From contig NZ_JYKA01000004.1 of NCBI RefSeq assembly GCF_001676875.1, forward strand, positions 186,001 through 250,000: 64,000 nt of DNA, given 5' to 3'. Of the stretch, positions 22,321 to 30,275 are shown in pieces (within the stretch, counting starts at the first letter, position 1; each line of letters opens with the position of its first letter). This DNA is from Chromobacterium subtsugae (GTDB lineage: Bacteria; Pseudomonadota; Gammaproteobacteria; Burkholderiales; Chromobacteriaceae). The notes below the pieces were generated by a model that was not told the DNA's origin, ran no database searches, and saw only the letters and a list, made by a program, of their open reading frames with translations. A program made the translations under genes and the position numbers.

Positions 22321-22503
22321 ATGCGTAGGAAACGTGTCCAAGTTTATGTGTTAATCAGTCTTTTGTTATCGATTGGTAGACTGACAACTCCGGACAAATG
22401 GGAAGATATTAACAGATTGAGTTCTAACCTCTTCTTTGGATCGATTCCTGCCACAGCATGCGTTTTAATGCTCAATTGGCCCATCTACCTGTCCCATAAA
22501 TAA
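22321..22503 (+). CDS. Possible small hydrophobic protein
   Basis: A 60-aa frame with two hydrophobic stretches (VYVLISLLLSIGRL, FFGSIPATACVLMLNWPIYL), 66 bp after the zinc-ribbon gene and with similar AT-rich codon use. No clear ribosome site is visible. It could be a small membrane partner of the preceding gene or a chance frame. Confidence 0.3.
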   Translation: MRRKRVQVYVLISLLLSIGRLTTPDKWEDINRLSSNLFFGSIPATACVLMLNWPIYLSHK

Positions 22504-22660
22504 CCGCTGCTGAATGCTGCTCTCCAATGAGCTACGTTCGCATGACGCACGTCTGCCATGCCTGGCAGCACTGCCGGGCATTAATGGCCTCTCTTTGCCT
22601 CCAGCCCCCAGCGCGCGCCATCGAAGCCCCGCCTCGCCCCCGCGCTTCATGTGCCGCTAA

Positions 22661-22763
22661 TCATGCACCTGCATGAACCCGCTCCAGGCCCGCACCGTAT
22701 GGCTTGGCTCGCTGTTTTCTCCCTGCCAAAATTCATGCGTTCTCATGCACTCTATGCATGCAT
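22661..22763. promoter_or_regulatory. TGCATGA-type palindromes upstream of alpA
   Basis: TCATGCACCTGCATGA at 22661-22676 is a perfect 7-bp inverted repeat with a 2-bp centre. TCATGCA recurs at 22743-22749 and ATGCATGCAT at 22754-22763. The cluster lies in the gene-poor 580-bp stretch before alpA (22504-23082), where nothing else was found. An operator role is inferred. Confidence 0.45.
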
Positions 22764-23082
22764 TCGCGCTTTTCGCTGACTGACCTTTTCGCCCTTTCCT
22801 CTCGCTTCCCGCCTAAATCTGCCGCCGAGTGTGTCCGGTGCGATCCGTATTCGTCCGATATGGTCCAGTTATTCAGTAATTGCCCTGCTGATTTCCGTTT
22901 CCTCGTCTGTCGTCAATAGCCAAATCCGTGTTTTTCCGGCTTTTCAAGTTTCGTTGTTGTGTGGCGATTCCACACAACAAGCCCGCCAAACTCGATTTGA
23001 AATTTCTGAAATACTGCATTCGCTGATCGGCGTATCCGATTGCATCCACCGATATTCAGACAAAACGATAAGGACAAATCCA

Positions 23083-23301
23083 ATGACCGCCATTGCCCCT
23101 TCGCTCACCGCCCAGCCGCTGCGCTTTCTGCGCTTGCCGGAAGTCATCTCTACGTGCGGCCTGTCCCGCTCGTCGGTATACGACGCCATCAAGCGCGGCA
23201 GCTTTCCGGCCCCGGTGCCGTTGGGCGGTAAAAGCGTGGCCTGGCTGTCGTCTGAAATCGATGTCTGGATGGCTGGACGCATCGCTGCCCGCCACGCCTA
23301 A
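23083..23301 (+). CDS. AlpA-family transcriptional regulator
   Basis: Small winged-helix (MerR-like) excisionase/activator of 72 aa. The core FLRLPEVISTCGLSRSSVYDAIKRGSFPAPV, quoted here only in part, shows RLPEVISTCGLSRSSVYD followed by GSFP and WLSSEIDVW, the AlpA family pattern. AlpA and its P4 relative Vis control integrase transcription and excision. The ATG at 23083 starts the conserved length; the upstream frame is not conserved-looking. It is the first gene of the GC-rich satellite block. Confidence 0.88.
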   Translation: MTAIAPSLTAQPLRFLRLPEVISTCGLSRSSVYDAIKRGSFPAPVPLGGKSVAWLSSEIDVWMAGRIAARHA

Positions 23302-23331
23302 CCCCCCAATAAACGCACCCGGACTCAGAAC

Positions 23332-24057
23332 ATGCATATCCAGAACCCCAACACCCAAGAAACCGTCGCTTTCGCCGTCGCCGGCCTGACCGAACGCCTG
23401 GCCACCTTCGAGCAAGACCTCAACGCCTGGCAGACCCTGGCCGACAGCGCCGCCCGCCGCATCCAAACCGCCGAAGCTCTGCGCAATGAAGCCGAGCAGA
23501 CGCGCAAGGACTGCCGCCAGGCGATGCGCGCAACCCTGGGCATTCCCACCAAGGCTGTGCGCGAGCTGAAGAGCAAGGAGATGGCCAATCTGGAATTGGC
23601 CGAGGAGACGCTGAAGATCGCCGCAGAAGAAAAGATTCAGGCGGAAGTGCAGCAGGAAGCGCTGTTCGAGCAGCGCCAAGCCCTGGCCAAGGAGCGCGAG
23701 GCGCTGCGCCACCAGTATTGGAACGCGGTGCTGGACGACCAAATCGCCCAATGGGGGCAACAGCTGCCGGTGCTGGCGCTGCTGCTGGACCAAGCGCCCA
23801 GGGCTTGCATCGAGCGGCTGTTCGGCCGCGCCGAGCTGCGCAGAAATCAAGATGAGTTCTATGCCGCGCAGCTGCCCGGCGAGCTGCAACAGGCGCTACA
23901 AGCCGCGCCGCAGGCGGAGCCGGATGAATTGCTGACTCTGCTCAACCATCCGCTGCCGCCGCTGGCTGAACCCGCCTCGATGCAGCACAACCCGCTGGCC
24001 CGCATGCGCTATCAAGCCGAACGCGACGCGCAATACCAAGCCCTGATCAACCGCTAA
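23332..24057 (+). CDS. Coiled-coil protein, candidate Sid-like capsid size/scaffold factor
   Basis: The protein is 241 aa and almost wholly helical. Long charged heptad-like stretches run from residue 5 to 140 (ARRIQTAEALRNEAEQTRKD, AEETLKIAAEEKIQAEV), with a less regular C-terminus. P4 Sid, the external scaffold that forces the P2 capsid to a smaller size, is 244 aa and of the same character. A loose similarity was judged from memory (CRQAMRATLG near a W-x-x-A-F-R-A stretch in Sid). It lies 14 bp before the gpN-like capsid gene, which supports a capsid role. An internal scaffold is the alternative. Confidence 0.5.
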   Translation: MHIQNPNTQETVAFAVAGLTERLATFEQDLNAWQTLADSAARRIQTAEALRNEAEQTRKDCRQAMRATLGIPTKAVRELKSKEMANLELAEETLKIAAEEKIQAEVQQEALFEQRQALAKEREALRHQYWNAVLDDQIAQWGQQLPVLALLLDQAPRACIERLFGRAELRRNQDEFYAAQLPGELQQALQAAPQAEPDELLTLLNHPLPPLAEPASMQHNPLARMRYQAERDAQYQALINR

Positions 24058-24071
24058 GCGAGAACAACCCC

Positions 24072-25061
24072 ATGCAAAACACGACCCGCCAAGCCCTGGA
24101 CCACTTCATCGGCCGCTATTTCAGCCATATGGACGCGCATCAAACTCAGGACAGTTGCCACGCCGCCCCGGAGCCGCAAGCTGCGCAGGCCCGCATCAAT
24201 GCGCTGAAGACCCATAGCCGGCTGCTGTCCGCCATCAACATCCTCGGCGTGGCGAACATCAAAGGCCGTTCGCAAAACTTCGACCTCGCCGGCACGCTGG
24301 CCGCCACGGTGGACACCAACCGCCATGCGTGCCAGCCGGCGCAAAAGACCTGGCAGCCGGCGCAATACTTCTGCCGGCAGACCAACTTCGACGCGGCGTT
24401 TGATTACGAGATGCTGGACGCCTGGATGAGCGAGACGCAAGACCAAGCCCTGTTCGAGGCCCGCGCGCGGCACACGCTGGAGCGCCGCATCTTGCTGGAC
24501 CGGGTGATGATCGGCTTCCGTGGCCTGATGCGCGCCGCAGACTCCGACCGGGCCAAACATCCGCAGCTGCAAGACGTCAATGTCGGCTGGCTGCAGCAAA
24601 TTCGCGAGCAAGCGCCGAAAGCCTGCCTGGAGCGCGTGCGCGTCGGCGAAGGCCAGCGTTTCCACAACCTGCATCGCCTGGTGCGCCATGCGGTCAACCA
24701 CCTGCTTGCGCCGGCCTGGCGCGACGATCCGCTGCTGGTGGCGCTGGTGGGCGCGGACCTGCTGCCGGATGCGGTGTGCGAGTCAAACGGCCAAGCCGCG
24801 CCCGTCGACGATCTGGTATTCCACAAGCAGCGCCTGGGCGGCCTGCAAGCCGCGACAGCCGCCTTCTTCCCCGGCGACAGCATCCTGATTACCCGCCTGG
24901 ACAACCTGTCGCTGTACTTCAACCAAAACGCCGTGCGCTACCGCTATCAGGAAGACCCCGCCATCAACAGCGTGCTGTTCTACCACTCCAGCGAAGATGC
25001 CTATGTAGTCGAGAACCTGGCCGCCTGCGCGCTGATTGAAGACGTCGAGATCGTGGACTGA
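24072..25061 (+). CDS. P2 gpN-family major capsid protein
   Basis: The protein is 329 aa (P2 gpN is 357). The family pattern can be followed throughout: MQNTTRQALDHFIGRY at the N-terminus, LLSAINILGVANIKG, GTLAATVDTNRHACQP, MIGFRGLMRAADSDR, LQDVNVGWLQQIREQAP, DDLVFHKQRLGGLQAA, FFPGDSILITRLDNLSLYF, and AYVVENLAACALIEDVEI at the end. The N-terminal scaffolding segment that P2 gpO protease removes appears to be kept. No portal, terminase or protease gene lies nearby, so the element is not a full prophage; the capsid gene is unusual in a P4-like context. Confidence 0.88.
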   Translation: MQNTTRQALDHFIGRYFSHMDAHQTQDSCHAAPEPQAAQARINALKTHSRLLSAINILGVANIKGRSQNFDLAGTLAATVDTNRHACQPAQKTWQPAQYFCRQTNFDAAFDYEMLDAWMSETQDQALFEARARHTLERRILLDRVMIGFRGLMRAADSDRAKHPQLQDVNVGWLQQIREQAPKACLERVRVGEGQRFHNLHRLVRHAVNHLLAPAWRDDPLLVALVGADLLPDAVCESNGQAAPVDDLVFHKQRLGGLQAATAAFFPGDSILITRLDNLSLYFNQNAVRYRYQEDPAINSVLFYHSSEDAYVVENLAACALIEDVEIVD

Positions 25062-25072
25062 GGAGACCGAAG

Positions 25073-25354
25073 ATGGCCTTTCCCTGCCCGCTGTGCGGCG
25101 CGGTGTCGAGAGTGCGGACCAGCCGCATGCTGACCGCCACCGCCAAGGAGATTTACTACAACTGCAGCAATGACGACTGCTGCCACCAGTACAAGACGAT
25201 GGAAAGCGAGCCGCGTACCGTCGCCCAGCCGATCAAGGGCGGCGCGCTGATACCGCCCGAGCGGCTGCGCGCGCTGTCTAGCTTGGCCAAACCCGCGCCG
25301 CCGCCAGCGCTGACCGTTACGCCCGGCCGGATTCAGCACAAAGTCTTGAAGTAA
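25073..25354 (+). CDS. Ogr/Delta-type zinc-finger late-gene activator
   Basis: Homologue of P2 Ogr and P4 Delta, which activate phage late promoters through RNA polymerase alpha. The 93-aa protein has the family start FPCPLCGAVSRVRTSRMLT and the second zinc pair YYNCSNDDCCHQYKTMES (CxxC and CxxxxC). One copy of the finger is present, as in Ogr; P4 Delta has two. It lies 11 bp after the capsid gene and ends the plus-strand run before a bidirectional terminator. Confidence 0.9.
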   Translation: MAFPCPLCGAVSRVRTSRMLTATAKEIYYNCSNDDCCHQYKTMESEPRTVAQPIKGGALIPPERLRALSSLAKPAPPPALTVTPGRIQHKVLK

Positions 25355-25356
25355 TG

Positions 25357-25386
25357 AAAATGGCCCGCTGGAGGGCGGGCCATTTC
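25357..25386. terminator. Bidirectional intrinsic terminator
   Basis: A near-perfect stem, ATGGCCCGC pairing with GCGGGCCAT, has A and T runs on its two sides between the convergent ogr-like genes. Confidence 0.8.
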
Positions 25387-25388
25387 TA

Positions 25389-26057
25389 TCATTTGGATAC
25401 AACCTTTAATTTTTCACGATGCTTGGCAAGCCATCCTCTTACACCGGCATGAGATATTTCCGATGCCATTTCCAATTGCCGATTGATTTCATCATCAGTC
25501 AAGTCATTATCATAAGCAATATCTAAAACCGCTTCATATTTTTCATGAACAGACTCAAGCTCCCTTTTTAATCGCTTCATTTCCTGTTTGCACGAAGAAA
25601 TACTGGATCGAATAATCAAATCCATCAGCATGAGATTACTTGCATGAACATACAAATCATTAGATATCTCACCAGGGGTGAAAAGATCGAGAATTTCGTC
25701 CGCGCGGATATTCTCATCCGAGACACTCCACAACACCTTTTCTATTCTGGTTTCTGTATGCCCGCACTCTTTGCATTGCAAAAAATATGCTTTGTGATAC
25801 GCGTAAACCTCCCGGCTTGTGCGGATAAACATGATTTCTTTTTCACATGCCGGACATAGAACATTGCAAACATTTGGCGGAGGAAAATCGTGGCAAGTAC
25901 GCTGGTCTTTTTTATTAACTTTCAATGCAATGCCTTTAGAACAAGGCCCCTGCCAGGGCCTGTATAGAAAACAAAAATCGAATCCCACGCAATTGTACCC
26001 ATATGAAATGCACCGCTCAAACGCAATATGTGAATCACATGCTTGACAGCCCCGCAC
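25389..26057 (-). CDS. Second Ogr-like zinc-finger protein with helical tail
   Basis: An AT-rich minus-strand frame of 222 aa. Residues 68-105 (LCPACEKEIMFIRTSREVY, then LQCKECGHTETRI) follow the Ogr pattern CPxC, RTSR and CxxCG, but with CxxC instead of CxxxxC. A Cys-rich N-terminal extension (residues 1-60) may or may not be translated; a later start around residue 47 is possible. The C-terminal 100 residues are helical with a probable coiled coil (EMKRLKRELESVHEKYEAV). It converges on the first ogr gene. An opposing regulator is one reading, unproven. Confidence 0.6.
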   Translation of the reverse strand: MRGCQACDSHIAFERCISYGYNCVGFDFCFLYRPWQGPCSKGIALKVNKKDQRTCHDFPPPNVCNVLCPACEKEIMFIRTSREVYAYHKAYFLQCKECGHTETRIEKVLWSVSDENIRADEILDLFTPGEISNDLYVHASNLMLMDLIIRSSISSCKQEMKRLKRELESVHEKYEAVLDIAYDNDLTDDEINRQLEMASEISHAGVRGWLAKHREKLKVVSK

Positions 26058-26315
26058 GATTCCCGCACCATTACCGCGTCGTGTTCAATAGCGCGACCGG
26101 GTTTGGCGACCTGAACAGTAAGGCGGACAGCCGCCTTTTGCGGCTATTTTTACGTCCGTCACACACCATTGGTGCGTCCTTTTCTATGGCGGGCCGTGGT
26201 GGGGATACCTTCGGGTATGCCGGTTCCTTACTGCCGGTTCGCCAACCCTGCCATGCGCCCGCCTCCCCCGTTTGGCGACGAGGGACGGGCTTAACGCTCA
26301 GTAGGGAGGCACAAC
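26043..26315 (+). ncRNA. P4 cI/C4-type immunity leader, copy 1
   Basis: Structured leader ahead of the replication operon. GTTTGGCGAC occurs at 26101-26110 and again, identical, at 26270-26279. Between them, 26236-26248 (GGTTCGCCAACCC) is complementary to the core TTGGCG and flanks of both. That is the seqA, seqB, seqC layout of phage P4 immunity, where a small RNA carrying seqB pairs with the leader and ends transcription. Hairpins with a T-run (26129-26150) and TACC-TTCG-GGTA (26215-26220 area) are also present. TTGACA at 26043-26048 may be the promoter. The family call is mine from memory of P4 and P1 C4. Confidence 0.65.
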
Positions 26316-26492
26316 ATGCCCAATATCGCCCTGCGCACTTTCCGCGCCCTATTCCCTCAAAGTACCCGTCCCGTTTCCACGCTGCCCAACGAGGCCCAAG
26401 CCCGCGCGCTCGCCGCTTTGCTGGTCGCCCAGGGGCAACGCGCCTTGATTCATCGCACCGCCGCCGGCTTCGCTGTGGAGGTGATCGCATGA
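26316..26492 (+). CDS. Small leader protein (58 aa) after the immunity region
   Basis: Frame from the ATG at 26316, with GGGAGG 6 bp upstream. The protein starts MPNIALRTFRALFPQS and ends RTAAGFAVEVIA. Its stop overlaps the next ATG (ATGA at 26489-26492). Proteins here in P4-like elements are often labelled Icd-like or Kil-like; I can see the position but no recognisable domain. GC content matches the satellite genes. Confidence 0.6.
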   Translation: MPNIALRTFRALFPQSTRPVSTLPNEAQARALAALLVAQGQRALIHRTAAGFAVEVIA

Positions 26493-26815
26493 ACGCCCTG
26501 CCGCTGATTGCCCCGCTGGCGTTGTCCGCCGTCCATCACCAATTGGCCCAGCTGCAATTGCTGGCCAACTCGCCCGAACACGCCGCCTTGCGCGACCCCT
26601 TGAGCCAGTTGGCCAGCTTGTGCCAGGGCATCGAACACACCGTCAGCGCCGGCGTGTCGCGCCTGGCGCGCACCGGCGACGGTCTGCAAGGCTTGGTCGA
26701 GCTGCTGGATTGCGCCGAGGACCAACCGTTGCCGGCGCAGCGCCTGGCCGGGCTGCTGGCTCCGCTGCAGCAGCAAGTCATCGACGCCAGCGCCGACATC
26801 GGCCAACTGCTCTAA
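26489..26815 (+). CDS. Small helical protein (108 aa), paralogue of the gene at 33673
   Basis: The start is the ATG at 26489, coupled to the preceding stop. The protein is mostly helical, with LASLCQGIEHTVSAGVSRLA and LQGLVELLDCAEDQPLPAQR lined up with VAHLCHDIEQAVVESICHLS and LQSVIDLLACLGDDVRLPSS in the product of the gene at 33673. No known domain was recognised. It lies in the leader operon before the primase. A role in satellite control or helper exploitation is possible but unproven. Confidence 0.7.
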   Translation: MNALPLIAPLALSAVHHQLAQLQLLANSPEHAALRDPLSQLASLCQGIEHTVSAGVSRLARTGDGLQGLVELLDCAEDQPLPAQRLAGLLAPLQQQVIDASADIGQLL

Positions 26816-26825
26816 GGAGCCACCC

Positions 26826-26909
26826 ATGCATGCTAGAAACCCTCTCCCGCGCACCGGGCGAGACGCCCCCGGCTTGTCTGGCGTCATCCAATGGGAGGCC
26901 CAATCATGA
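26826..26909 (+). CDS. Possible 27-aa leader peptide coupled to the primase
   Basis: AAGGAG lies 7 bp before the ATG at 26826. The frame reads MHARNPLPRTGRDAPGLSGV and stops at 26909, overlapping the primase ATG as ATGA. The ribosome site and overlap favour translation; the peptide has no recognised motif. Confidence 0.45.
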   Translation: MHARNPLPRTGRDAPGLSGVIQWEAQS

Positions 26910-27928
26910 GGCTCGATCTCGCGCAATTGCGTCTGCAGGCCCGCGACCGCTGGCCGGACATCCTGATGGCGCTGGGCATTCCTGCCGAGGTCTTTACCCA
27001 GCGCCGCAACCAGCCTTGCCCGGCTTGCGGCGGCAGCGACCGCTTCGAATGGATCGACAAGGGCAGCGGCCGTTTCGTCTGCCGCGCCCTGGATAGCCAG
27101 GGCGGCGACGGCTTCGTATTGGCGCAACATTGGCTAGGCGGCGACTTCTTCCACGCGGCGCAAGCCGTCGCCCAGGTCTTGAACGGGGCGAAGGGGGAGC
27201 CGGCGCGCGTGTCGGCCGCACCCGCGACCACACATCCGCAACGAGACCAACGCGAGCGCCTGGCGCAGCTGTGGCGCGCGGCGCGGCCAGTGAAGGCTGA
27301 TGACCCGGTGGGCCGCTATCTGCTGCGCCGAGGCTTGAGCCTGACCGCTTACCCCCGCGCGCTGCGCTATCACCCAGCCTTGGCCTACTGGATCACCTTG
27401 CACGGCCGGCCGCAGCTGCTGGGCCACTTCCCCGCCATGCTGGCGCTGGTGACGTCGCCGCAAGGCATCAACGTGGGTTTGCATCGCACCTGGCTGACCC
27501 TCGACGGCCACAAGGCCGCGCTGCGTCACCCCGTCAGCGGCGAAGCGCTGCCGGCGAAGAAACTGGCCTTGGGCCGTTCCGGCGACCTGTCCGGCGCAGC
27601 CGTTCGGCTCTATCCGCCCACAGACGGCCGGCTAGCGCTGGCCGAGGGCATCGAAACCGCGCTGGCGGTGCGCGAGGGCAGCGGGCTGCCGTGCTGGGCG
27701 GCGCTGTCGGCCTGGGGGCTGTCGCATGCGGTATTGCCGGATGAAGTGAGCGCGCTGTTTGTGATGGCCGACAACGACGCCAACCAGGCCGGCCAGAACG
27801 CCGCCCGGCGCTTGGCGCGGCGGATGCAGGAGGACGGCCGGCCCGTCCATCTGCTGATTCCCGAGCGGCCGGATAGCGATTGGCTGGATGTGTTGAACGA
27901 ACAAGGAGAACCGAATGGGCAGCGCTGA
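26906..27928 (+). CDS. P4-alpha-like primase (zinc ribbon plus Toprim)
   Basis: Satellite replication primase of 340 aa. The start is the ATG at 26906, because GGGAGGCC precedes it; the ATG at 26891 lies within that site. The N-terminal zinc ribbon CPACGGSDRFEW...FVC (about residues 33-55) and the Toprim core LAEGIETALAV (about residue 242) with FVMADNDANQAG (about residue 283) match the primase half of P4 alpha. The helicase half is a separate gene starting 14 bp before this one ends. Together they should act at the iteron origin downstream. Confidence 0.88.
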   Translation: MRLDLAQLRLQARDRWPDILMALGIPAEVFTQRRNQPCPACGGSDRFEWIDKGSGRFVCRALDSQGGDGFVLAQHWLGGDFFHAAQAVAQVLNGAKGEPARVSAAPATTHPQRDQRERLAQLWRAARPVKADDPVGRYLLRRGLSLTAYPRALRYHPALAYWITLHGRPQLLGHFPAMLALVTSPQGINVGLHRTWLTLDGHKAALRHPVSGEALPAKKLALGRSGDLSGAAVRLYPPTDGRLALAEGIETALAVREGSGLPCWAALSAWGLSHAVLPDEVSALFVMADNDANQAGQNAARRLARRMQEDGRPVHLLIPERPDSDWLDVLNEQGEPNGQR

Positions 27929-29729
27929 CAAGCAGGCTTTGAAGATGGCCGCGAAGGCCCCGGCGCTGGCCATCGGCCCGCGTTATGAAGTGAACCGCGA
28001 TGGCGTGCATTACATCGCCGTCAAACGCGACCGCGATACCGGCGAGCTGTTGGAGCAGCCGCCGGAATGGCTCAGCGACAAGATGGAGCTGCTGGGCTGC
28101 GGGACGGATGCGGACGGGAACCATCACCGCATCGTCAAATGGCAGCGCCAGGGCAATGGGGAAGTCATGACCACCGCCTTGCCCAGCGCCGACATCGGCG
28201 AGCGCGCCGGCTGGGCGCTGCTGCGCAAAGGCGGCCTGACGCTGACCACCGACCGCGGCGGCCAGGCGCGGCTGGCTCACTGGCTGCAGCGCGAAGGCTC
28301 CACCGAGTGGCACGACATCGTCAATATGTCGGGCTGGCAGCATGGCGCGTTTGTGCTGCCGAACGGCGACATCATCGGCCGCCCCAACCGCAAGATGCAT
28401 TTCAACGGCCGGCCCAAGGATGCCAGCGCCTACCATCCGGCCGGCAGCCTGGCCGACTGGCAAAGCACGGTCGGCGCGCTGGCGCTGGGCAACCCGCTGG
28501 CGATGACCACCATCGCTTGCGCGCTGGCCGGCCCGCTCTTGGCCTTGTGCGGGGCGCGGGATGGCATCGGCCTGCATCTGTACACCAATTCCTCCTCGGG
28601 CAAGAGCACCTGCGCCGATACCGCCGCCAGCGTGTGGGGCGACCCGCAGCGCACCTTGCACACCTGGTCCGGCACCGCACTAGGGCTGACCAACGAGGCC
28701 GAAGCCAGCAACGACATGATGATCTATCTGGATGAAGTCGGCTCCGGCGACGCCCGCAAGATCGGCCCGGCCATCTACAGCATGCTGAACGGCGTGTCCA
28801 AACTGCAAGGCGCGAAGGAAGGCGGCAACCGCGCCGCCCGTTCGTGGAAGCTGACCATGCTTTCCACCGGCGAAGTGGCCATGAGCCAGTATCTGACCGA
28901 AGGCGGCCAGACGCCGCGCGGCGGGCAGGAAATCCGCTTGCTCGACATCCCGGCCGACACCGGCCCCTATCGCGCCTTCGACCACATCCACGGCCGCAGC
29001 AATGGCGAAGTGTTCGCCGACGAGCTGACCCGCCATGCGCGCAGCCATTACGGCACGGTCGGCCGCGCCTTCGTCGCCTGGCTGCAGGACAACCGGGCGG
29101 CGGCGGTGCAGTGGGTGGAGCAATCGCAACAGCGCATGCTGGCGGCCGTGCCCGAAGGCGCCGCACCCACAGTCCGCCGCGCGACGCGCAAATTCGCCAT
29201 TCTGTCGGCGGCGGCCGAGATGGCCAGTCATGCCGGCCTGACCGGATGGACGGTGGAACAGGCGATTCAGGGCGTAGAAACCACCTGGCAGCGCTGGATG
29301 CAAGCTTTCGGCATCGAAGACCGCGACGACGCGCGCTTGATCGACCAGGCCGCCGCCGTGCTGCAAGCCAGCCAGTACGCCCGCTTCGTATTGCTGCCGA
29401 TGAATGACAGCGACCCGCTGGTCCCCAACCTGATGGGCTACAAGCGCTACACGCTGGAAGGCGAAGCGGTGTTTCTGGTGACGCCGGGCGCGTTCAAGGG
29501 CGAAGTCATCGCCGGCTATGAAGTGCGGCATGCCTGCGAAGTGCTGTACCGGGCGGGGATGCTGCAACGGCCAAAGGGGGGCGCGCCGGTTGGACCGTGC
29601 ATGGCGGCAAAGGCGTGGGCCAGGTCTACCGCATGCAGTTGCATCCGCACGACGGCGAAGCGGAAGAGTAAGCGAAAAATTTCTCACGTGAGGCCAAACC
29701 CACTGCCAACACTGCCAACACCTATCTAA
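27915..29729 (+). CDS. DUF927-family helicase, C-terminus frameshifted
   Basis: DUF927/P4-alpha-type ATPase. Walker A is TNSSSGKST (about residue 223) and Walker B is MMIYLDEVG (about residue 272). The frame gives 604 aa, but the last 50 residues look random. A -1 shift at the G6 run 29576-29581 restores a plausible end (GRAGWTVHGGKGVGQVYRMQ, then an acidic tail) stopping at 29671. One extra G would make the intact gene. Either a mutation, a sequencing error or slippage explains this. The frameshifted tail runs into the iterons. Confidence 0.85.
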   Translation: MGSADKQALKMAAKAPALAIGPRYEVNRDGVHYIAVKRDRDTGELLEQPPEWLSDKMELLGCGTDADGNHHRIVKWQRQGNGEVMTTALPSADIGERAGWALLRKGGLTLTTDRGGQARLAHWLQREGSTEWHDIVNMSGWQHGAFVLPNGDIIGRPNRKMHFNGRPKDASAYHPAGSLADWQSTVGALALGNPLAMTTIACALAGPLLALCGARDGIGLHLYTNSSSGKSTCADTAASVWGDPQRTLHTWSGTALGLTNEAEASNDMMIYLDEVGSGDARKIGPAIYSMLNGVSKLQGAKEGGNRAARSWKLTMLSTGEVAMSQYLTEGGQTPRGGQEIRLLDIPADTGPYRAFDHIHGRSNGEVFADELTRHARSHYGTVGRAFVAWLQDNRAAAVQWVEQSQQRMLAAVPEGAAPTVRRATRKFAILSAAAEMASHAGLTGWTVEQAIQGVETTWQRWMQAFGIEDRDDARLIDQAAAVLQASQYARFVLLPMNDSDPLVPNLMGYKRYTLEGEAVFLVTPGAFKGEVIAGYEVRHACEVLYRAGMLQRPKGGAPVGPCMAAKAWARSTACSCIRTTAKRKSKRKISHVRPNPLPTLPTPI

Positions 29730-29929
29730 TTAACTGATTTATATGACTTTATCTGTTGGCAGTGAGTTGGCAGTGTTGGCAGTCAATTGGCAGTTCACCC
29801 ACCCCATCCCGCCCAGTTGGCAGTTTGCCCCCTCCTGTTGGCAGTGCTTTAGCCGCCACTGCCAACAACTAAACCCATACTAATCAGCCACTTACCGACG
29901 AGTTGGCAGTGTTGGCAGCGTTGGCAGCG
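29701..29929. repeat. Iteron cluster, candidate replication origin of the element
   Basis: Twelve copies of a decamer near GTTGGCAGTG. Forward copies start at 29755, 29766, 29775, 29786, 29816, 29837, 29902, 29911 and 29920; inverse copies (CACTGCCAAC) start at 29701, 29710 and 29857. Eight are exact or one base off in the last two positions. Spacings of 9 and 11 bp recur. An AT-rich stretch (29720-29754) lies between the first inverse pair and the first forward copy and could be an unwinding element. Position just after primase and helicase parallels the P4 ori. Confidence 0.75.
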
Positions 29930-30275
29930 GTTTTTGCTACATACGTAAGAAAATAAACAAGGCCTAGTTTCGAGCGATCAGCCCCTCCCTTCAGGAAGGC
30001 TACCCTAGTATGATTGCAGAGCGCTCTTGCAAACCCCACGGCGAACCTACAAATACGACTCACGCAAAGTGACTAAAAACGATTGTGCTTGCATAGTTAA
30101 TTTCCGTCAGAATTAACCAGCAGCAAGAAATGGTCTACATCGACTTGACAATCGTTTCATTGCACTAATCACACAGAAAATAGGTATAAATGAAGACTGC
30201 TAGTGCTGCCGTATCACACGAACAATCTTTATCTCTAGGTTGCCAAAAAACTGTGTATAGGCGAATTAGTTATTT
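29930..30275. other. Gap between iterons and retron genes
   Basis: No gene was seen in these 346 bp. Composition shifts from GC-rich to AT-rich. A perfect -35-like TTGACA lies at 30145-30150, with a weak TAATCA about 15 bp later; this is the best promoter candidate for the downstream genes, but it is weak. Confidence 0.4.

Noticed and set aside
26003-26815. 270-aa frame across the immunity leader
   Set aside because: The upstream 160 residues translate the structured leader. The real gene starts at 26489, coupled to the 58-aa gene.
29701-29929. Repeat cluster considered as a CRISPR array
   Set aside because: The unit is only 10 bp, occurs in both orientations and at irregular short spacing, with no spacers of uniform length and no cas genes.
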